This document shows, in pieces, positions 1-11,791 of a DNA stretch of 64,000 bases. The translations under genes were made by a program, and so were the position numbers. The notes under the pieces are model-generated. The model did no database searches. It was not told the DNA's origin and saw nothing but the letters and a program-made list of their open reading frames with translations. Source of the DNA: Glebionis coronaria (lineage: Eukaryota > Streptophyta > Magnoliopsida > Asterales > Asteraceae); assembly GCA_025667525.1 (NCBI GenBank), contig CM046875.1, positions 290,513,147 to 290,577,146 of the forward strand, in the 5' to 3' direction. How positions within the stretch are numbered: position 1 is the stretch's first letter; every line of letters begins with the position of its first letter.

Positions 1-60
1 ACAATTAGCTATTATGGATATATAAAAACAACAATTGTTAAAATCAAAACACAACACGCC

Positions 61-78
61 TCCCCAGCTGCGGCGCCA
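61..78 (-). promoter_or_regulatory. Primer-binding site of LTR copy A
   Basis: The minus strand reads TGGCGCCGCAGCTGGGGA, three bases inside the LTR end. This resembles the Asp-tRNA-type primer site known from Athila elements (TGGCGCC...GGGGA). It differs from the E3 site at two central positions. Confidence 0.75.
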
Positions 79-816
79 AAATGATGTAGTGTTTTTACAC
101 TCTTTAGGAAAAGAGCGTAAAAGTGGAAAGTATTAAGTGTTCGTTTAGGAAAACGAAAGCACTTATGACCCTTTGTGTGGGATCGTTCTCAAGGAGGCTT
201 GGTGTGTGTGTTAAGAGATGATTAATTTTTGATTATATTGATGAGAAAAGAGAAAGAGAAAGACGTATTACGCTAAAATTACCCTACGACGTAAAAAACG
301 TAAAATCGTAAAATTCGACGAAAAATGAAAGTGTCCTAAAAATTACCAAAAAATTACCTAAAATCAAGAAAAATGTAATTAAGACAAAAATGCAAACAAA
401 AGTTTCCAAAACCTTCTTAATAATTATATATTAATTTTTTATTTTAATTAAAAACCCTAAAATTAAATAAAATAAAAAATAAGTAAATTTGAAAACATTA
501 ATTGATGTAAACCTCAAATTACTTAATTAAAACCTAAAAATAATTTTTGTAAAATTTTAAAACTAATTTAACTATTTTTTAAATAATTAACAAAAAACAT
601 GAAAGAAAATAATAATAAAAAATAATTAAAAGACGTGAAAAATAAGAACTTAATGCTAGAAAGTCCTAAACTACTCTAGAAACAAGAGAAAAATCAAAAT
701 TGGTGAATAAGCTTATTTAATAAGCTGGGATCAGCTTATTATAACTCGAATTCAGTTAATAAGCCCAGTCCAAAAACAGGTTAAGTAACAAACCAAAGCA
801 CCCTTGATCAGTAAAA

Positions 817-892
817 GACCCAAGGGCGCAATGGTAAAGGTTATGTGTTGTGAGGAGGATGGCGCAGGTTCGAGTCCTGGCTAGTCCTTTTT
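817..892 (+). repeat. tRNA-like / SINE-head segment in LTR copy A
   Basis: A box-A-like stretch (GGGCGCAATGG at 824-834) is followed 33 bases later by a perfect box-B consensus (GGTTCGAGTCC, 867-877) and then by TTTTT, a possible pol III terminator. A T-stem of four of five pairs can be drawn, but no matching 5' acceptor strand is present. A functional tRNA is therefore unlikely, and a tRNA-derived SINE head or tRNA pseudogene is more likely. It is antisense to the LTR. Confidence 0.45.
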
Positions 893-1697
893 GTATAATA
901 CATTTTTTTTTCTTTTTCTTTTTACTAAAACTTAAAACTGATGACTTAAAATTCATAGAAACACAATTAAAACCTAAGATTTAACAAGATTTGACCAAAG
1001 AATTAACAAAAACATGCTCAGATAATGAGAGCTTGCTACAGTACCAATTATAAAAAAAATAGTTCTATCCGAGAACCAAATCATTCTCTGACAATACTAA
1101 AACCCAGCTGATGAACTTTTGTGACTTGCTTGGCTTTGGAAAGCCTTGTTGATTGATTGTTTTGGCAAGATAAGGCACCCCATAAGCCAGTTGACTTGTG
1201 GGAGTCACAAATAACACAGAAACAACATATCCAAGTTCAAAACACACAAGATCAGGCAAAAATCAAATCACTGTTATAGTTTAGATGGCAGACAATGTTT
1301 TTGTTGGTTTTTAGTGCACTAACACGAATTTCAACCAACTAAATCAGTCTCAAATCATCACAAAGTCAACAATAACTGATATGCATACCTTCCTTACATG
1401 ATAACTTAACAATCAATAAAGTTGGGATTAACAGATCACTATAATAAGTCAGTTTTTTTTTAGCTTAATAGATGTTGACTGTTTTACCTAGTTTTTAGCA
1501 TACAAACTTTGTTTTAGACCACCAAACTGAAAGCAACTTACTGATATTCCTAGCTCTACCTTGTTGAGAATGTTTAACAGCTTTTTAAGCCAATAAGTTA
1601 TCAACATGTTAGCTATATTGCAAATCGAAACACCCCTTTATGAATAAAAAGCACAATTTATCACCAAGAGTTTCAAGAACAATTACTCATGACAAAT

Positions 1698-2015
1698 TTT
1701 AGAATATTGATAACCTATGAATCTATGAAGGGGGTTGATGATTTCTAGAGAGAAACTAGAGAGAGAAAGTGAGAGAAAACTCTTTGTTATTTCATTAAGT
1801 GGAAACAAGAAATGTTCAACAACCAACCCCTTTCCAAGGAGGAAAGGGGTATTTATACTTCCAAGTCACTAATGGACTTGGGCCGGTCCATGACAAGCCC
1901 ATGGACCGGTTCTTACTTAACTAAATAAGTAACTATTAACTACGAGCTATTACAACATTAATAATATTGTGGAGTGACCGATACTTCTAATATACGTAAA
2001 AACGTATTTCTAACA
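1698..2015 (-). mobile_element. Small solo LTR inserted in LTR copy A
   Basis: This 0.32-kb segment interrupts copy A and is absent at the matching point of copy B (near 5366). On the minus strand it begins TGTTAGAAATAC and ends TTCTAAA. It has a TATAAATA box (plus-strand 1850-1857) and then a CT-rich AGAG/CTCT stretch, the usual layout of a short copia or TRIM LTR. Flanks CAAAT and CAACT could be a 5-bp target duplication with one change. No internal domain is attached, so it is called a solo LTR. Confidence 0.6.
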
Positions 2016-3017
2016 CAACTTCTTTATCTATCTAAATCATACCCAACAGTCACCTAATTTTAAACAAGCAGCAATCAAACAAGACTTAACAGAGAAAGAA
2101 AATCACTTAGTAATAACAAAACTTCACAGACCTCAAAATTCATAAGCAGAAAATTTTTATGGTAAGTGGACTTACCTCCAAGGTGAACATCTACACCTTG
2201 GAGTGTATGAGCTTAAGTGCAAGGCCTGCACTAGCTTCCAATACTTCCTTGCTGAGAGATAACAAACATTAACAGCATTTCATAAAAATATTTTCAACAA
2301 ATTTCCACTTTTTTCTTTCACTCCCTTGTTAATGTCAGAAAGATTATGAAGAAATCCTTTGACAGCCTCACTTAAGATGAGAGTAATGCAGTGTTTCCAA
2401 TGCAAAAATAAAAAAAATAACAAGCTTAGAGAACTTCTTCTAGGGTTTATCACAGAAAACCAAAGAAAGTGATGCCACCAACTCTCTTTCACCCAAGCCT
2501 TATACGTCCACTGACCCTTGATATTACTCAATATCAGGGGTCTATGGTCACCTATAACCTCAAATGAGAAGCTATTTGGGGATTTCTCAACTTTCTTTTC
2601 TCAACCTTTTTACAAAACCAACAAACTTTTAATATTGTAACACAATCAGAATTTTAAACAAGAATCATAACAATAAGAGTCAAATAACATAAACTTGGAA
2701 CTTGCTTTTTATTCATCAAACATTACAACACACTTCTCTTTAGACGGTGGGGATTTACAAAGTTGTGAACCCAAAGAAAAAACAAGAAAAGAACTTTTTG
2801 CTAAGTCCTAATACCCTTTATGTAGAGGGCTTACATTGTTCTAGAAAACTTAAAACCCTAACTAAGATCTTCCAAAATTACCCTTAACGAATTTAGGATA
2901 TTCGTTGATTCCAAATTTTTGAAATGAGTCCTTGTGGCTTCATGTGACTTGGGCAGAGTACTTAGTGATCTTGGCCATTGGTTTTAGTTTGGGGAACACT
3001 CAAAATCATCATAGTCG

Positions 3018-3733
3018 TACAACGTGGGGATGAGCAAAGAAGATTCTTTTTGGTGTTTTTAATTTTTCCAATTTTTTGTGGTTTTTGATTGTTTTTACTT
3101 TTTTTTTAGATTTTGTGATTGTATTAGGTAGACAAAAATCTAAAAATCTCCTCCTTAATCAAATATCTTGATTAAAGAAGCCTCAAGGAATGAAAACGAT
3201 CACGTGAAGTGAATGCATTCGATGACTTTAGAACATTGGTGGAACACCAAAACGTTCAAGAGGGTTTAATCAAATGAAACCAAGAAAATATATATGATAC
3301 TTAGATAATACTTTGGTTGGCAAACCCTCGATTGGCCCTTTTTATCTAAACATGCACAAGCAAGCGGGGAAACGAGGCGGGGAGAAGCACTTAAGAGCCT
3401 TTTTCCTTAGGGTATATTTTATAATACCCGCCTTATACCCACCATATAGTTTGTGTTTGTCAAAATTAAGTTTCACGAAAGTATGTATCTATTTTGCCTT
3501 TTCTTTCTTGTTTGAGATTCGAATACAATGATTGAGTAATGACCTCCAGATCAAGGTTGTGTTTTCACACTTTTGGAGTACTTGTGAATTTATTGTTCTA
3601 CGTATACAATATAGTGATAGTATTCACACAAAAACGAAAAACCGATAATACGTATTAGTAGAGTGCTACTAATACAATTAGCTATTATGGCTATATAAAA
3701 ACAAAAATTGTTCAAATCAAAACACAACACGCC
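3018..3733 (-). other. E1 leader and first bases of gag region (copy B)
   Basis: On the minus strand this is the transcribed leader after primer site B. It matches the E3 leader (27746-28440) and E2 leader (9140-9760), including the block around the GTATTATTAC segment and the AGG-rich CTTAAG segment. It stops just before the gag ATG seen in E3. The junction with copy A shares the three bases ACG with both parents, which suggests microhomology-mediated joining. The 72-residue open frame at 3313 on the plus strand is antisense and not credible. Confidence 0.6.
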
Positions 3734-3751
3734 TCCCCAGCAGCGACGCCA
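3734..3751 (-). promoter_or_regulatory. Primer-binding site of LTR copy B, mutated
   Basis: The minus strand reads TGGCGTCGCTGCTGGGGA. Compared with E3 it has two C-to-T changes, typical of methylcytosine decay. Confidence 0.7.
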
Positions 3752-4489
3752 AAAAGATGTAGTGTTTTTATCACTTTTTAGGAAAAGAGCATAAAAGTGG
3801 AAAGTATTAAGTGTTCGTTTAGGAAAACGAAAGCACTTATGACCCTTCGTGTGGGATCGTTCTCAAGGAGGCTTGGTGTGTGTGTTAAGATATGATTAAT
3901 TTGTGATATACTGATGAGAAAAGAGAAAGAGAAAGACGTATTACGCTAAAAATTACCCTACGACGTAAAAAACGTAAAATCGTAAAATCCGACGAAAAAT
4001 GAAAGTGTCCTAAAAATTACCAAAAAATTACCTAAATCAAGAAAAATGTTATTAAGAAAAAAATGCAAACAAAAGTTTCCAAAACCTTTTTAATAATTTT
4101 ATAGTAATTTTTTAAGTTAATTAAAAACCCTAATATTAAATAAAATAAAAAATAAGTAAATTTGAAAACTTTAACGGATGTAAACCTCAAATTACTTAAT
4201 TAAAACCTAAAAATAATTTTTGTAAAATTTTAAAACTAATTTAACTATTTTTTAACTAATTAACAAAAAAAGTGAAAGAAAATAATAATAAAAAATAATT
4301 AAAAGACGTGAAAAATAAGAACTTAATGCCAAAAAGTCCTAAACTACTCTAGAAACAAGAGAAAAATCAAAATTGTTGAATAAGCTTATTTAATAAGCTG
4401 GGATCAGCTTATTATAACTCGAATTGAGTTAATAAGCCCAGTCCAAAAAACGGTTAAGTAACAAACCAAATCACCCTTGATCAGTAAAA

Positions 4490-4565
4490 GACCCAAGGGC
4501 GTAATGGTAAAGGTTATGTGTTGTGAGGAGGATGGCGCAGGTTCGAGTCCTGGCCAGTCCTTTTT
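4490..4565 (+). repeat. tRNA-like / SINE-head segment in LTR copy B
   Basis: This is the same segment as at 817-892, with the box B (4540-4550) and TTTTT intact and one C change in the 3' flank. Its presence in both LTR copies shows that it predates the LTR duplication. Confidence 0.45.
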
Positions 4566-6163
4566 GTAAAAAACTTGTTTTTTTCTTTTTCTTTTTACTA
4601 AAACTTAAAACTGATGACTTAAAATTCATAGAAACACAATTAAAGCCTAAGATTTAACAAGATTAGACCAAAGAATTAACAAAAACATGCTCAGATAATG
4701 AGAGCTTGGTACAGTACAAATTATAAAAAAATAGTTCTATCCGAGAACCAAATCGTTCTCTGACAATACTAAAACACAGCTGATGAACTTTTGTGACTTG
4801 CTTGGCTTAGGAAAGCCTTGTTGATTGATTGTTTTGGCAAGATAAGGCACCCCATAAGTCAGTTGGCTTGTGGGAGCCACAAATAACACAGAAACAACAT
4901 ATCTAAGTTCAAAACACACAAGATCAGGCAAAAATCAAATCACTGTTATAGTTTAGATGGCAAGCAATGTTTTTGCTGGTTTTTAGTGCACTAACACGAA
5001 TTTCAACCAACTAAATCAGGCTCAAATCATCACAAAGTCAACAATAACTAATATGCATACCTTCCTTACATGATAACTTAACAATCAATAAAGTTGAGAT
5101 TAACAGATCACTAGAATAAGTAAGTTTTTTTTAAGCTTAATAGATGTTGACTGTTTTACCTAATTTTTAGCATGCAAACTTTGTTTTATACCACCAAACT
5201 GAAAGCAACTTACTGATATTCCTAGCTCTACCTTGTTGAGAAAGTTTAACATCTTTTTAAGCCAATAAGTTATCAACATGTTAGCTATATTGCAAATAGA
5301 AACACCCCTTTATGAATAAAATGCACAATTTATCACCAAGAGTTTCAAGAACAATTACTCATGACAACTTCTTTATCTATCTAAATCATACCCAACAGTC
5401 ACCTAATTTTAAACAAGCAGCAATCAAACAAGACTTAACAGAGAAAGAAAATCACTTATCAATAACAAAACTTCACAGACCTTAAAATTCATAAGCAGAA
5501 ATTTTTTATGGTAAGTGGACTTACCTCAAATGTGTACATCTACACCTTGGAGTGTATGAGCTTAAGTGCAAGGCCTGCACTAGCTTCCAATACTTCCCTG
5601 CTGAGACATAACAAACATTAACAACATTTCATAGAATATTTTCAACAAATTTCCACTTTTTTCTTTCACTCCCTTGTTAATGTCAGTAAGATTATGAAGA
5701 AATCCTTTGACAGCCTAACTTGAGATGGGAGTAATGCAGTCTTTCCAATGCAAAAATAAAAAAATAACAATCTTAGAGAACTTCTTCTAGGGTTTACCAC
5801 AGAAAACCAAAGAAAGTGATGCCACCAACTCTCTTTCACCCAAGCCTTATACGTCCACTAACCCTTGATATTACTCAATATCAGGGGTCTATGGTCACCT
5901 ATAACCGCAAATGAGAAGCTATTTGGGGCTTTCTCAACTTTCTTTTCTCAACATTTTTACAAAACAAACAAACTTTTAATATTGTAACACAAGCAGAATT
6001 TTAAACAATAATCATAACAATAAGAGTCGAATACCATAAACTTGGAACTTGCTTTTCATTCATCAAACATTACAACACACTTCTCTTTAGACAGTGTGGA
6101 TTTACAAAGTTGTCAACCCAAAGAAATAACAAGAAAAGAACTTTTTGCTAAGTCCTAATGCCC

Positions 6164-6171
6164 TTTATATA
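6164..6171 (-). promoter_or_regulatory. Putative TATA box of LTR copy B
   Basis: The minus strand reads TATATAAA inside a GC-rich frame (CCCTC...GGGC). It is about 1.2 kb inside the LTR, close to where E3 has its own TATA box relative to the LTR start. Confidence 0.4.
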
Positions 6172-7385
6172 GAGGGCTTACATTGTTCTATAAAACTTAA
6201 AACCCTAACTGAGATCTTCCAAAATTACCCTTAACGAATTTAGGATATTCGTTGATTCCAAATTTTTGAAATGAGTCCTTGTGGCTTCATGTGACTTGGG
6301 CAAAGTACTTAGTGATCTTGGCCATTGGTTTTAGTGTGGGGAACACTCAAAATCATCATAGTCGTTAAAATCCTGTGACATCTTTGTCTTCTTGTTCAAG
6401 GTCGAATCAAGACATGTGAAGGGTGGACCATGTGGTTGAGCTGGATGTTAGGTAGGTATGTGGGATTGTTTTCTGGATGGCTAATGATCATAATCCCCAT
6501 ATTAATTAAACCAAAACATGGTAATTAAGTAATATGGGAATTTAGGGTTTATGTGATAATTAAGGGTGTATTAGGGGAAGATAGTGTACAGTAATTGTTT
6601 CCCACCATTTTCAAATGAATTTATATGGTTTAAATTAAGTTAGTCGATTGACTGGATGAGGTGGAGTCAAAGATGAGGTGTCGTATGGGGGTTAGGTGGT
6701 AGAAGATAGTGGGTGACATGGCGTGCTCTGGTTGGTGGATGGTAGAATGTTTGTCTGTCAGGTTAAGCCCTTTATATACCATACTTTGTTAACTTTGTAA
6801 ATAAACAGCCAAAACCTATAACCCTTTGTTATGAAAGTTGGGTTTTTTATAATTTTGCCCCATAAACTTTACAAAGGTATAACCAATGACTTGTTTTGCC
6901 AATTCATGATATTTGAAGGACCAAACTTGACATATCTTTAATCTTGAAGGTATTCATGGCATGTTTGACTTTGAGGAGGAGTAATATTGACAATTTAGCT
7001 TTGTTGAGGGACTAAATTTGCCAATTCTTCCAAGTGGATTGTCCTTTTTGTAATTTTGACTAACTTTAAGGACCAATCTTGTAATTATGAATATACAAGG
7101 GTTTTAAAGTGTCAATTCTTCAATATTGGAGGACCCTTCTTGCATAATCTTCAAATCTTTAAGTGTTATTCTTAGAAAATCTTCATTAGGGCTTGGTTCA
7201 TTGTGCGGCTTTGTTTCTCGTGTTCGTTTTTGCATGTTTCTTGTGATATTTTGTCATTTTCTCAATACCCGTACCTAAAATACACAAGTTACAAACACAA
7301 GCATATATTTGGCCATTTTCATGAAATTTTATGCATTTAAAACCCGTTTTGGATGATGAGACTATGTATAAAAGCAGTCTCATCA

Positions 7386-9110
7386 GTTAACAAGTGTTAA
7401 ATTTAAGTTAATACAACCAGGGAAAGGGATTTGAGGGATTGAAATTGGATTGGTGGTCAAATAGATCAGCAAAAGGATTTTGGATAATCATCATTGCTTA
7501 TCAGTAACTTTTTGTGCATGAATCTGCTTATTTACTTTGATCCAGTGCTTGAAACAAGTTTATTTGTGCTTATTAGACTTTATTATAGCTTGTGTATGCA
7601 TTTGGTTCAATTTGGCTAGGTTATTCATGCTCAATCTACTTATTTGTTCATAACTGCTTATTTTCAAGGTCTATGGCATATCTGTGATCTGTTTGCTTAT
7701 TCTGTGCTTATTGAGTGAACCAAATTGTGATTTGTTGATTGATATTGACTCCTTATGATCCACTGATTACAAGGGTGCCTTTTTTTCATTTGAGTCCAAC
7801 TGGATCTCTCTAAAAAAGCAAGTCAAATAGTCAAAGCAGTGGGAACTCCTTTGCCCTGCTGCTAGCCACTGCTAGTGTTATTTCAACTGGTGCTTATCAA
7901 TAAGATGTTCTAGATTATTTAAACCTATAACAACTTTGAATTTGTAATAGGTGTAACTTATTTAACCTATTTGTTCATTCTGGAGCATTTGAGGGGTTGA
8001 CTTTGAGGTTTGACTAGAAAACCAATAACTTTGACTTTTACATAAGTGCTTATCAGCTTATTCTGCTTATTTGGCTTGGCTTATTGAACTTTTCTTTGTT
8101 GATTTGTCTTAATAAGTCATTTTTAGCCTTTTGCAACTTATTTGAAGGTCTGAGGTGGTCTAGAACTCTAAGTCAACTATTTTGTCTTTTAGTGAAATTC
8201 TACTTTGCTTATTTTTGGCTTATTGGGTTTGCTTTTTCAAAATTTATTTTCACAGATCTCTCAGGCATCTCAAAAGAAGGTTTTGTGTCTAATCTGAGCT
8301 TATGGCATTGGCTTATTGCTTAATGGGCTTATTGGCCCAATAAGGATAAGTTGTTATACCAATAAGCTGTGATAAGCTCAAAACCAGCTTTTGAGCCTTC
8401 AGACTTTTGTGTTTAGAATTAAATTTTGAGTAAGATAGGGCTTTTTCAGGTCATTTGGGCCTTGTTGAACTTTTTGAGCCAAAAAGCCCATTAGATTGGA
8501 CTGTTTTCATTTCAGCCCATAAGGGGTGTTTTGGTAATTTCACTTTCATTTTCTGATTATTTAGGTTAAATTAAACTAGTTTGCAAGTTTTTAGAATTTT
8601 TTATAATTTTTGGATTTTTAATATTATTTTAATATTATTTTATTATTAAATTTCAATTTTCACATATTTTGCACTTTTTATATTTTTCTTAGGTCTAATA
8701 CAATAAAATAAGATTTTTGCAACTCTTAGATTAATTTTATCTTCATTTTTCTAATTTCTAGAATTATTTTAAGTTTTTAATAGTTTTTAATCATTTTAAA
8801 TAGTTTTAATTAGTTTAAAAATTTATAAAAATAGTTTTTATTCTTATTTAGTCATTTTAGAGGTTTACAAAGTGAAAAATATTTATTTGGGCTTTTTAAT
8901 AATTATTTTGATTTTTAGGGCTTTAATTAGCATTTAAAAATTGATATTTAATTAATTAAAAGGTTTGAAAAAGTTTTGATCATTTGTGAACTCTTAGTTT
9001 ATTTAATTTGATTTTTGGTAATTTTGTGGAATTTTTAGAAGTATTTTTTATTTTGGCACGTTTTAAGGTTTTAATTTTAGTCGTCATAGTAATAATTTTC
9101 ACATATCTGT
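7386..9110 (+). repeat. E2 5' LTR, 3' part
   Basis: From 8200 onward this segment matches 44630-45540 at roughly nine bases in ten, including the CCCAATAAGGATAAG and TTTGGGCCTTGTTG regions and the terminal AT-rich part. Its 5' half is cut off by E1 at 7385. Its last bases are lost: near 9110 it switches to a short filler (GTCGTGATGTG repeats) and then directly to leader sequence, so the LTR end and primer site are deleted. Confidence 0.7.
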
Positions 9111-9860
9111 GTCGTGATGTGTCGTGATTAATTTGTCATTTTTTTTAATATTAGCCATAAATAGTATTTGTATTAGTAGAACTCTACTAATACGTATTAT
9201 CGTTTTTTTTTTTCTTGTGAAATTATTATTACTATAATGTATTAAGTATCACAAGAAAATCAAAATATCTCCAAAAGTGTGAAGACACAACCTTAATTGG
9301 CATTTGATATCCTAATTATTGTATTCGAATCTCAAACAAAAAGAAAAAGGCAAAAATACATAAATACTTTCGTGAAGCTCGATTTTGATAAATACAAAAT
9401 ATAAGGTGGGTATAAGGCGGGTATTATAAAATATACCCTAAGGAAAAAGGCTCTTAAGTACTTGGCGCCGCCTCGTTTCTCCGCTTGCTTGTGAGTATTT
9501 TGAGATTGAAAGCTAATCGAGAGTTTTGCTGCCCAAAGTATTATTACGTATCATATATATTTTCTTGGTTTCTTTGTGATTAAACCGTCTTGAACAATTT
9601 GGTTTTCACCAAAGTTCTATAGTCATTCGAAGACGTTCACTCCACATGATCGTTTTCATTCTTTTGAGGCCTATTTAATGAAGAGTTTGATTAGAGGAGA
9701 GATTTTGTAGATTATTGTCTACGAAGATACACAAAATCCAAAAAAATTAAAAACAATAAAAAACACACAAAAAAAATTGAAAATTCACAAAACACACAAA
9801 TAGATGAAAATTCACAAAACACACAAAAAAAATTGAAAATTCACAAAAATTACATGAATG
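9111..9860 (+). other. E2 leader (5' untranslated region)
   Basis: From about 9140 this is clearly homologous to the E3 leader (27746-28440) and the minus-strand E1 leader. The shared landmarks are the CTACTAATACGTATTATCG block, the ATTCGAATCTCAAAC block and the GGTGGGTATAAGGCGG block. The primer site is missing. At its 3' end the leader runs through short direct repeats straight into mid-gag sequence, so about 0.6 kb encoding the gag start is deleted. Confidence 0.65.
9777..9848 (+). repeat. Three short direct repeats at the gag deletion point
   Basis: Units of GAAAATTCACAAAACACACA occur at 9779 and 9806, with a third partial copy from 9835. They lie exactly where the leader jumps into the middle of gag. 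They may be the product or the cause of the deletion. Confidence 0.6.
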
Positions 9861-10982
9861 TCCACACCATGATTTTTCGGAATTGCATCAAATAGATACT
9901 TTTTATAATGGGCTTAATGATCATGAACGAGATTATTTGAATGCCGCCGCGGGAGGTAAATTTTTGTGCAAAACGACCGATGAAGCTTTAAGATTATCGA
10001 GAATAGATCTAAGGATTATAACCCTTGTAACACACCGAGTGTTGCCAAAATGGGTTCGTCATCGTCGTCATCGTCTCGTCACATTAATGCCTTACATGAT
10101 GAAGCAAATGAGGAAAATCGGTTTTTCGATAGGTTTTCGACGCTTATGACACATTGGATAGCACAAGATGCTTTGAATTCCGCATCGGTTAAAGCGGTTG
10201 AAAAGAGTTTTTTATTTTGTGGTGGATCTCATGATCTTTCCAATTGCATTACCGCCGGTGGAAACACTTCGAGTGCTTACGTAGCAACGAGAACTTACAA
10301 CCAAAACGGCCAAGGTTCCCGCCCAAATCAAGCTCCACCATATCAAAATACTAACAACTATCGAAACAACAATCAAAATGGTGGTTATCAAGGCAATTCA
10401 CGTAGTTATAACAAAGGGAATTATCAAAGTGGGAATGGACAAGTTTCAAATCAAAACCAAAACCGTGATTTTCAAACTACTACATAAGGTTTTCAAAATG
10501 ATCACACCAAAAATCTTCAAGGAGAATTTTTGAATTATGCTAAAGCAAATGATGCTAAGTTTGATAATATGAAACGTGAGATGATTAGCTTAAGATCCGA
10601 GTTGAAAAACGAGCTTAAAAACGAACTTGCTAATGAACTTAAGACTCATGCTAATAAAATGGAAGGAAATGTTCAACGTCTTCAACAAAATCAACAAAAA
10701 ATGGAACAAGGACAACACGAGATTAAGCAAGAATTGTTAAAAGCGGATGCTAGGCAATCAAAATTTGAAGACCGAATGGCAAAAATGTTTGAAGCAATCA
10801 TGTGTAAACCCTCTTCCTCGGGTGGTCTTCCTAGTGATACCTTTGCAAATCCGAAGGGAGAAATGAAGGTTATTACTACACATAGTAGTAAAACTTTCAA
10901 CGAACAAATCTGTCGTCCAAGTACTTCTACGGAGAAGGAAATCGAGAAAGAACCCGAGGTAAAGGTCGAAAAGGAGCAATCA
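9861..10982 (+). pseudogene. gag: E2 gag remnant
   Basis: The remnant encodes the C-terminal half of an Athila-type gag, the structural protein of the virus-like particle. The first 280 or so residues, including most of the Retrotrans_gag core, are missing relative to E3. The reading frame shifts near 9990. A TAA sits at 10485 (CAA in E3) and another at 10983. Visible features are the HQIDTFYNGLNDHER segment, a Ser-rich stretch, a damaged zinc knuckle at 10209-10256 in which the first Cys has become Phe, an Asn/Gln/Gly-rich region, and a strong coiled coil at 10590-10800 with heptads of Glu, Leu and Lys. It lies in a different frame from the downstream protease. Confidence 0.75.
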
Positions 10983-11059
10983 TAAGCCCATGAAGTACCG
11001 CTCATGCCACACCTACGGTTGAACCAATACCAATCATAGAACCCAAGATTCCAAGGTCG

Positions 11060-11791
11060 TTGCCTAATGTCCAACCCACACCACCCTTACCTTACCCTTC
11101 GAGACGAAACAAAGAGATATTGCAAGAACGTAACAAACAAAAAATCGAGCTTTTTATAAAAATGTTTCAACAAGTTAATTTTGATGTAAGTTTGGCTGAC
11201 GCGTTGTTATACATGCCTCGTTTCGCTTCCACTTTTAAAATTATGATGAATGATAAGGATAAGCTTTCAAAGCTTGCTAATTGTTCTTCGGTTTATCTTA
11301 ACTGCATACCGGAAAAAGTTAGTGACCTCGGGAAGTTTCTAATTCCATGTGATATACAATATATGAAAGAATGCCTCGCCTTGGCCGATCTTGGGGCGAG
11401 CATTAATTTTATGCCATTTTCCATTTGGAAGTCGCTTTCGTTTTCGGTTCTTACTCCTTCGAACATGTCTATCGAGATGGTCGATCATTCCACGATTTTA
11501 GCATGTGGAGTAGCCGAGGATGTTTTCGTGAAAGTGGGGAAGTTCTATTATCCCGTTGATTTAATAGTAGTTGACATCCCCGCGGATCCTCAAGTTCCTC
11601 TAATTTTAGGTCGTCCATTTTTAGACACCTTGAGATCGCTTATCGACGTTCATGCAAGAACTATTACTTTGAGATTCAACGAAGAGGAACTTGTTATAAA
11701 TGCTACTCAAAACTCAAAACCTTCTCATGTTTATGCAATCGCTACCATCAATCACATCGACTTAGTTGATGTGGTTTGCGATGAGTTTTAA
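11060..11791 (+). pseudogene. pol: E2 aspartic protease region
   Basis: An open stretch of 243 codons carries the retropepsin that cuts the gag-pol polyprotein. The active-site motif is ALADLGASIN, with the catalytic Asp at 11387-11389. The form D-L-G-A, rather than D-S/T-G-A, is the usual form in Athila-type elements. The ILGRPFLDT segment further on (near 11608) matches the second conserved block of retropepsins. The preceding Pro-rich stretch links to gag. The ATG at 11060 is only the first Met of the frame, because the protease is normally part of a fused polyprotein. The frame ends at a TAA at 11789 where a linker to RT should follow, so I treat it as broken. Confidence 0.75.

Larger units (their letters stand above)
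82..3017 (-). repeat. E1 LTR copy A, 5'-truncated
   Basis: The inner end (TGATGTAG on the plus strand at 82) is preceded by three A and the primer site, as in the other Athila-type copies here. The copy aligns base by base with 3755-6364 of copy B and stops at the shared segment ending near 3017. The outermost 1.0 kb of the LTR, including the TGATGAGAC end, is missing. It carries a 0.32-kb insertion (1698-2015) absent from copy B. The TATA position seen in copy B is changed here (TACATAAA). No reading frame in it looks coding; the short open frames at 756-2531 are chance. Confidence 0.75.
1..7385 (-). mobile_element. E1: Athila-type Ty3/gypsy 5' end with duplicated LTR-leader
   Basis: Read on the minus strand from 7385 down, the order is full LTR (copy B), primer site, leader to the start of gag, then a junction near 3017 into a second LTR (copy A) lacking its first 1.0 kb, a second primer site and the start of a second leader that leaves the window at base 1. 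The two LTR copies align over nearly 2.9 kb and differ by scattered substitutions and one 0.3-kb insertion. The LTR start (TGATGAGACTGC) and the leader match the plus-strand element E3, so E1 is the same broad family. It abuts the E2 LTR at 7385/7386 and is probably inserted into it. No coding domain of E1 is inside the window. Confidence 0.75.
3755..7385 (-). repeat. E1 LTR copy B, full length (3.6 kb)
   Basis: On the minus strand it starts TGATGAGACTGC at 7385 and ends at 3755 next to AAA and the primer site. The outer 350 bases closely follow the starts of the E2 3' LTR (17109) and the E3 LTRs (24314, 33608). The inner third is AT-rich and ends in the conserved CCTCCTTGAGAACGA region shared by all Athila-type LTRs here. 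The last base, normally A, is T. The flanking sequence at 7386 is GTTAA, the putative target duplication, whose partner lies outside the window. Confidence 0.75.

Noticed and set aside
817..892. Functional tRNA gene
   Set aside because: Box A and box B are present, but no acceptor-stem partner for the 3' strand exists, so the cloverleaf cannot close.
10691..11074. 127-codon minus-strand frame
   Set aside because: Antisense to the gag coiled coil; its Cys/Phe/Ser-rich content is the complement of Glu/Lys/Gln codons.
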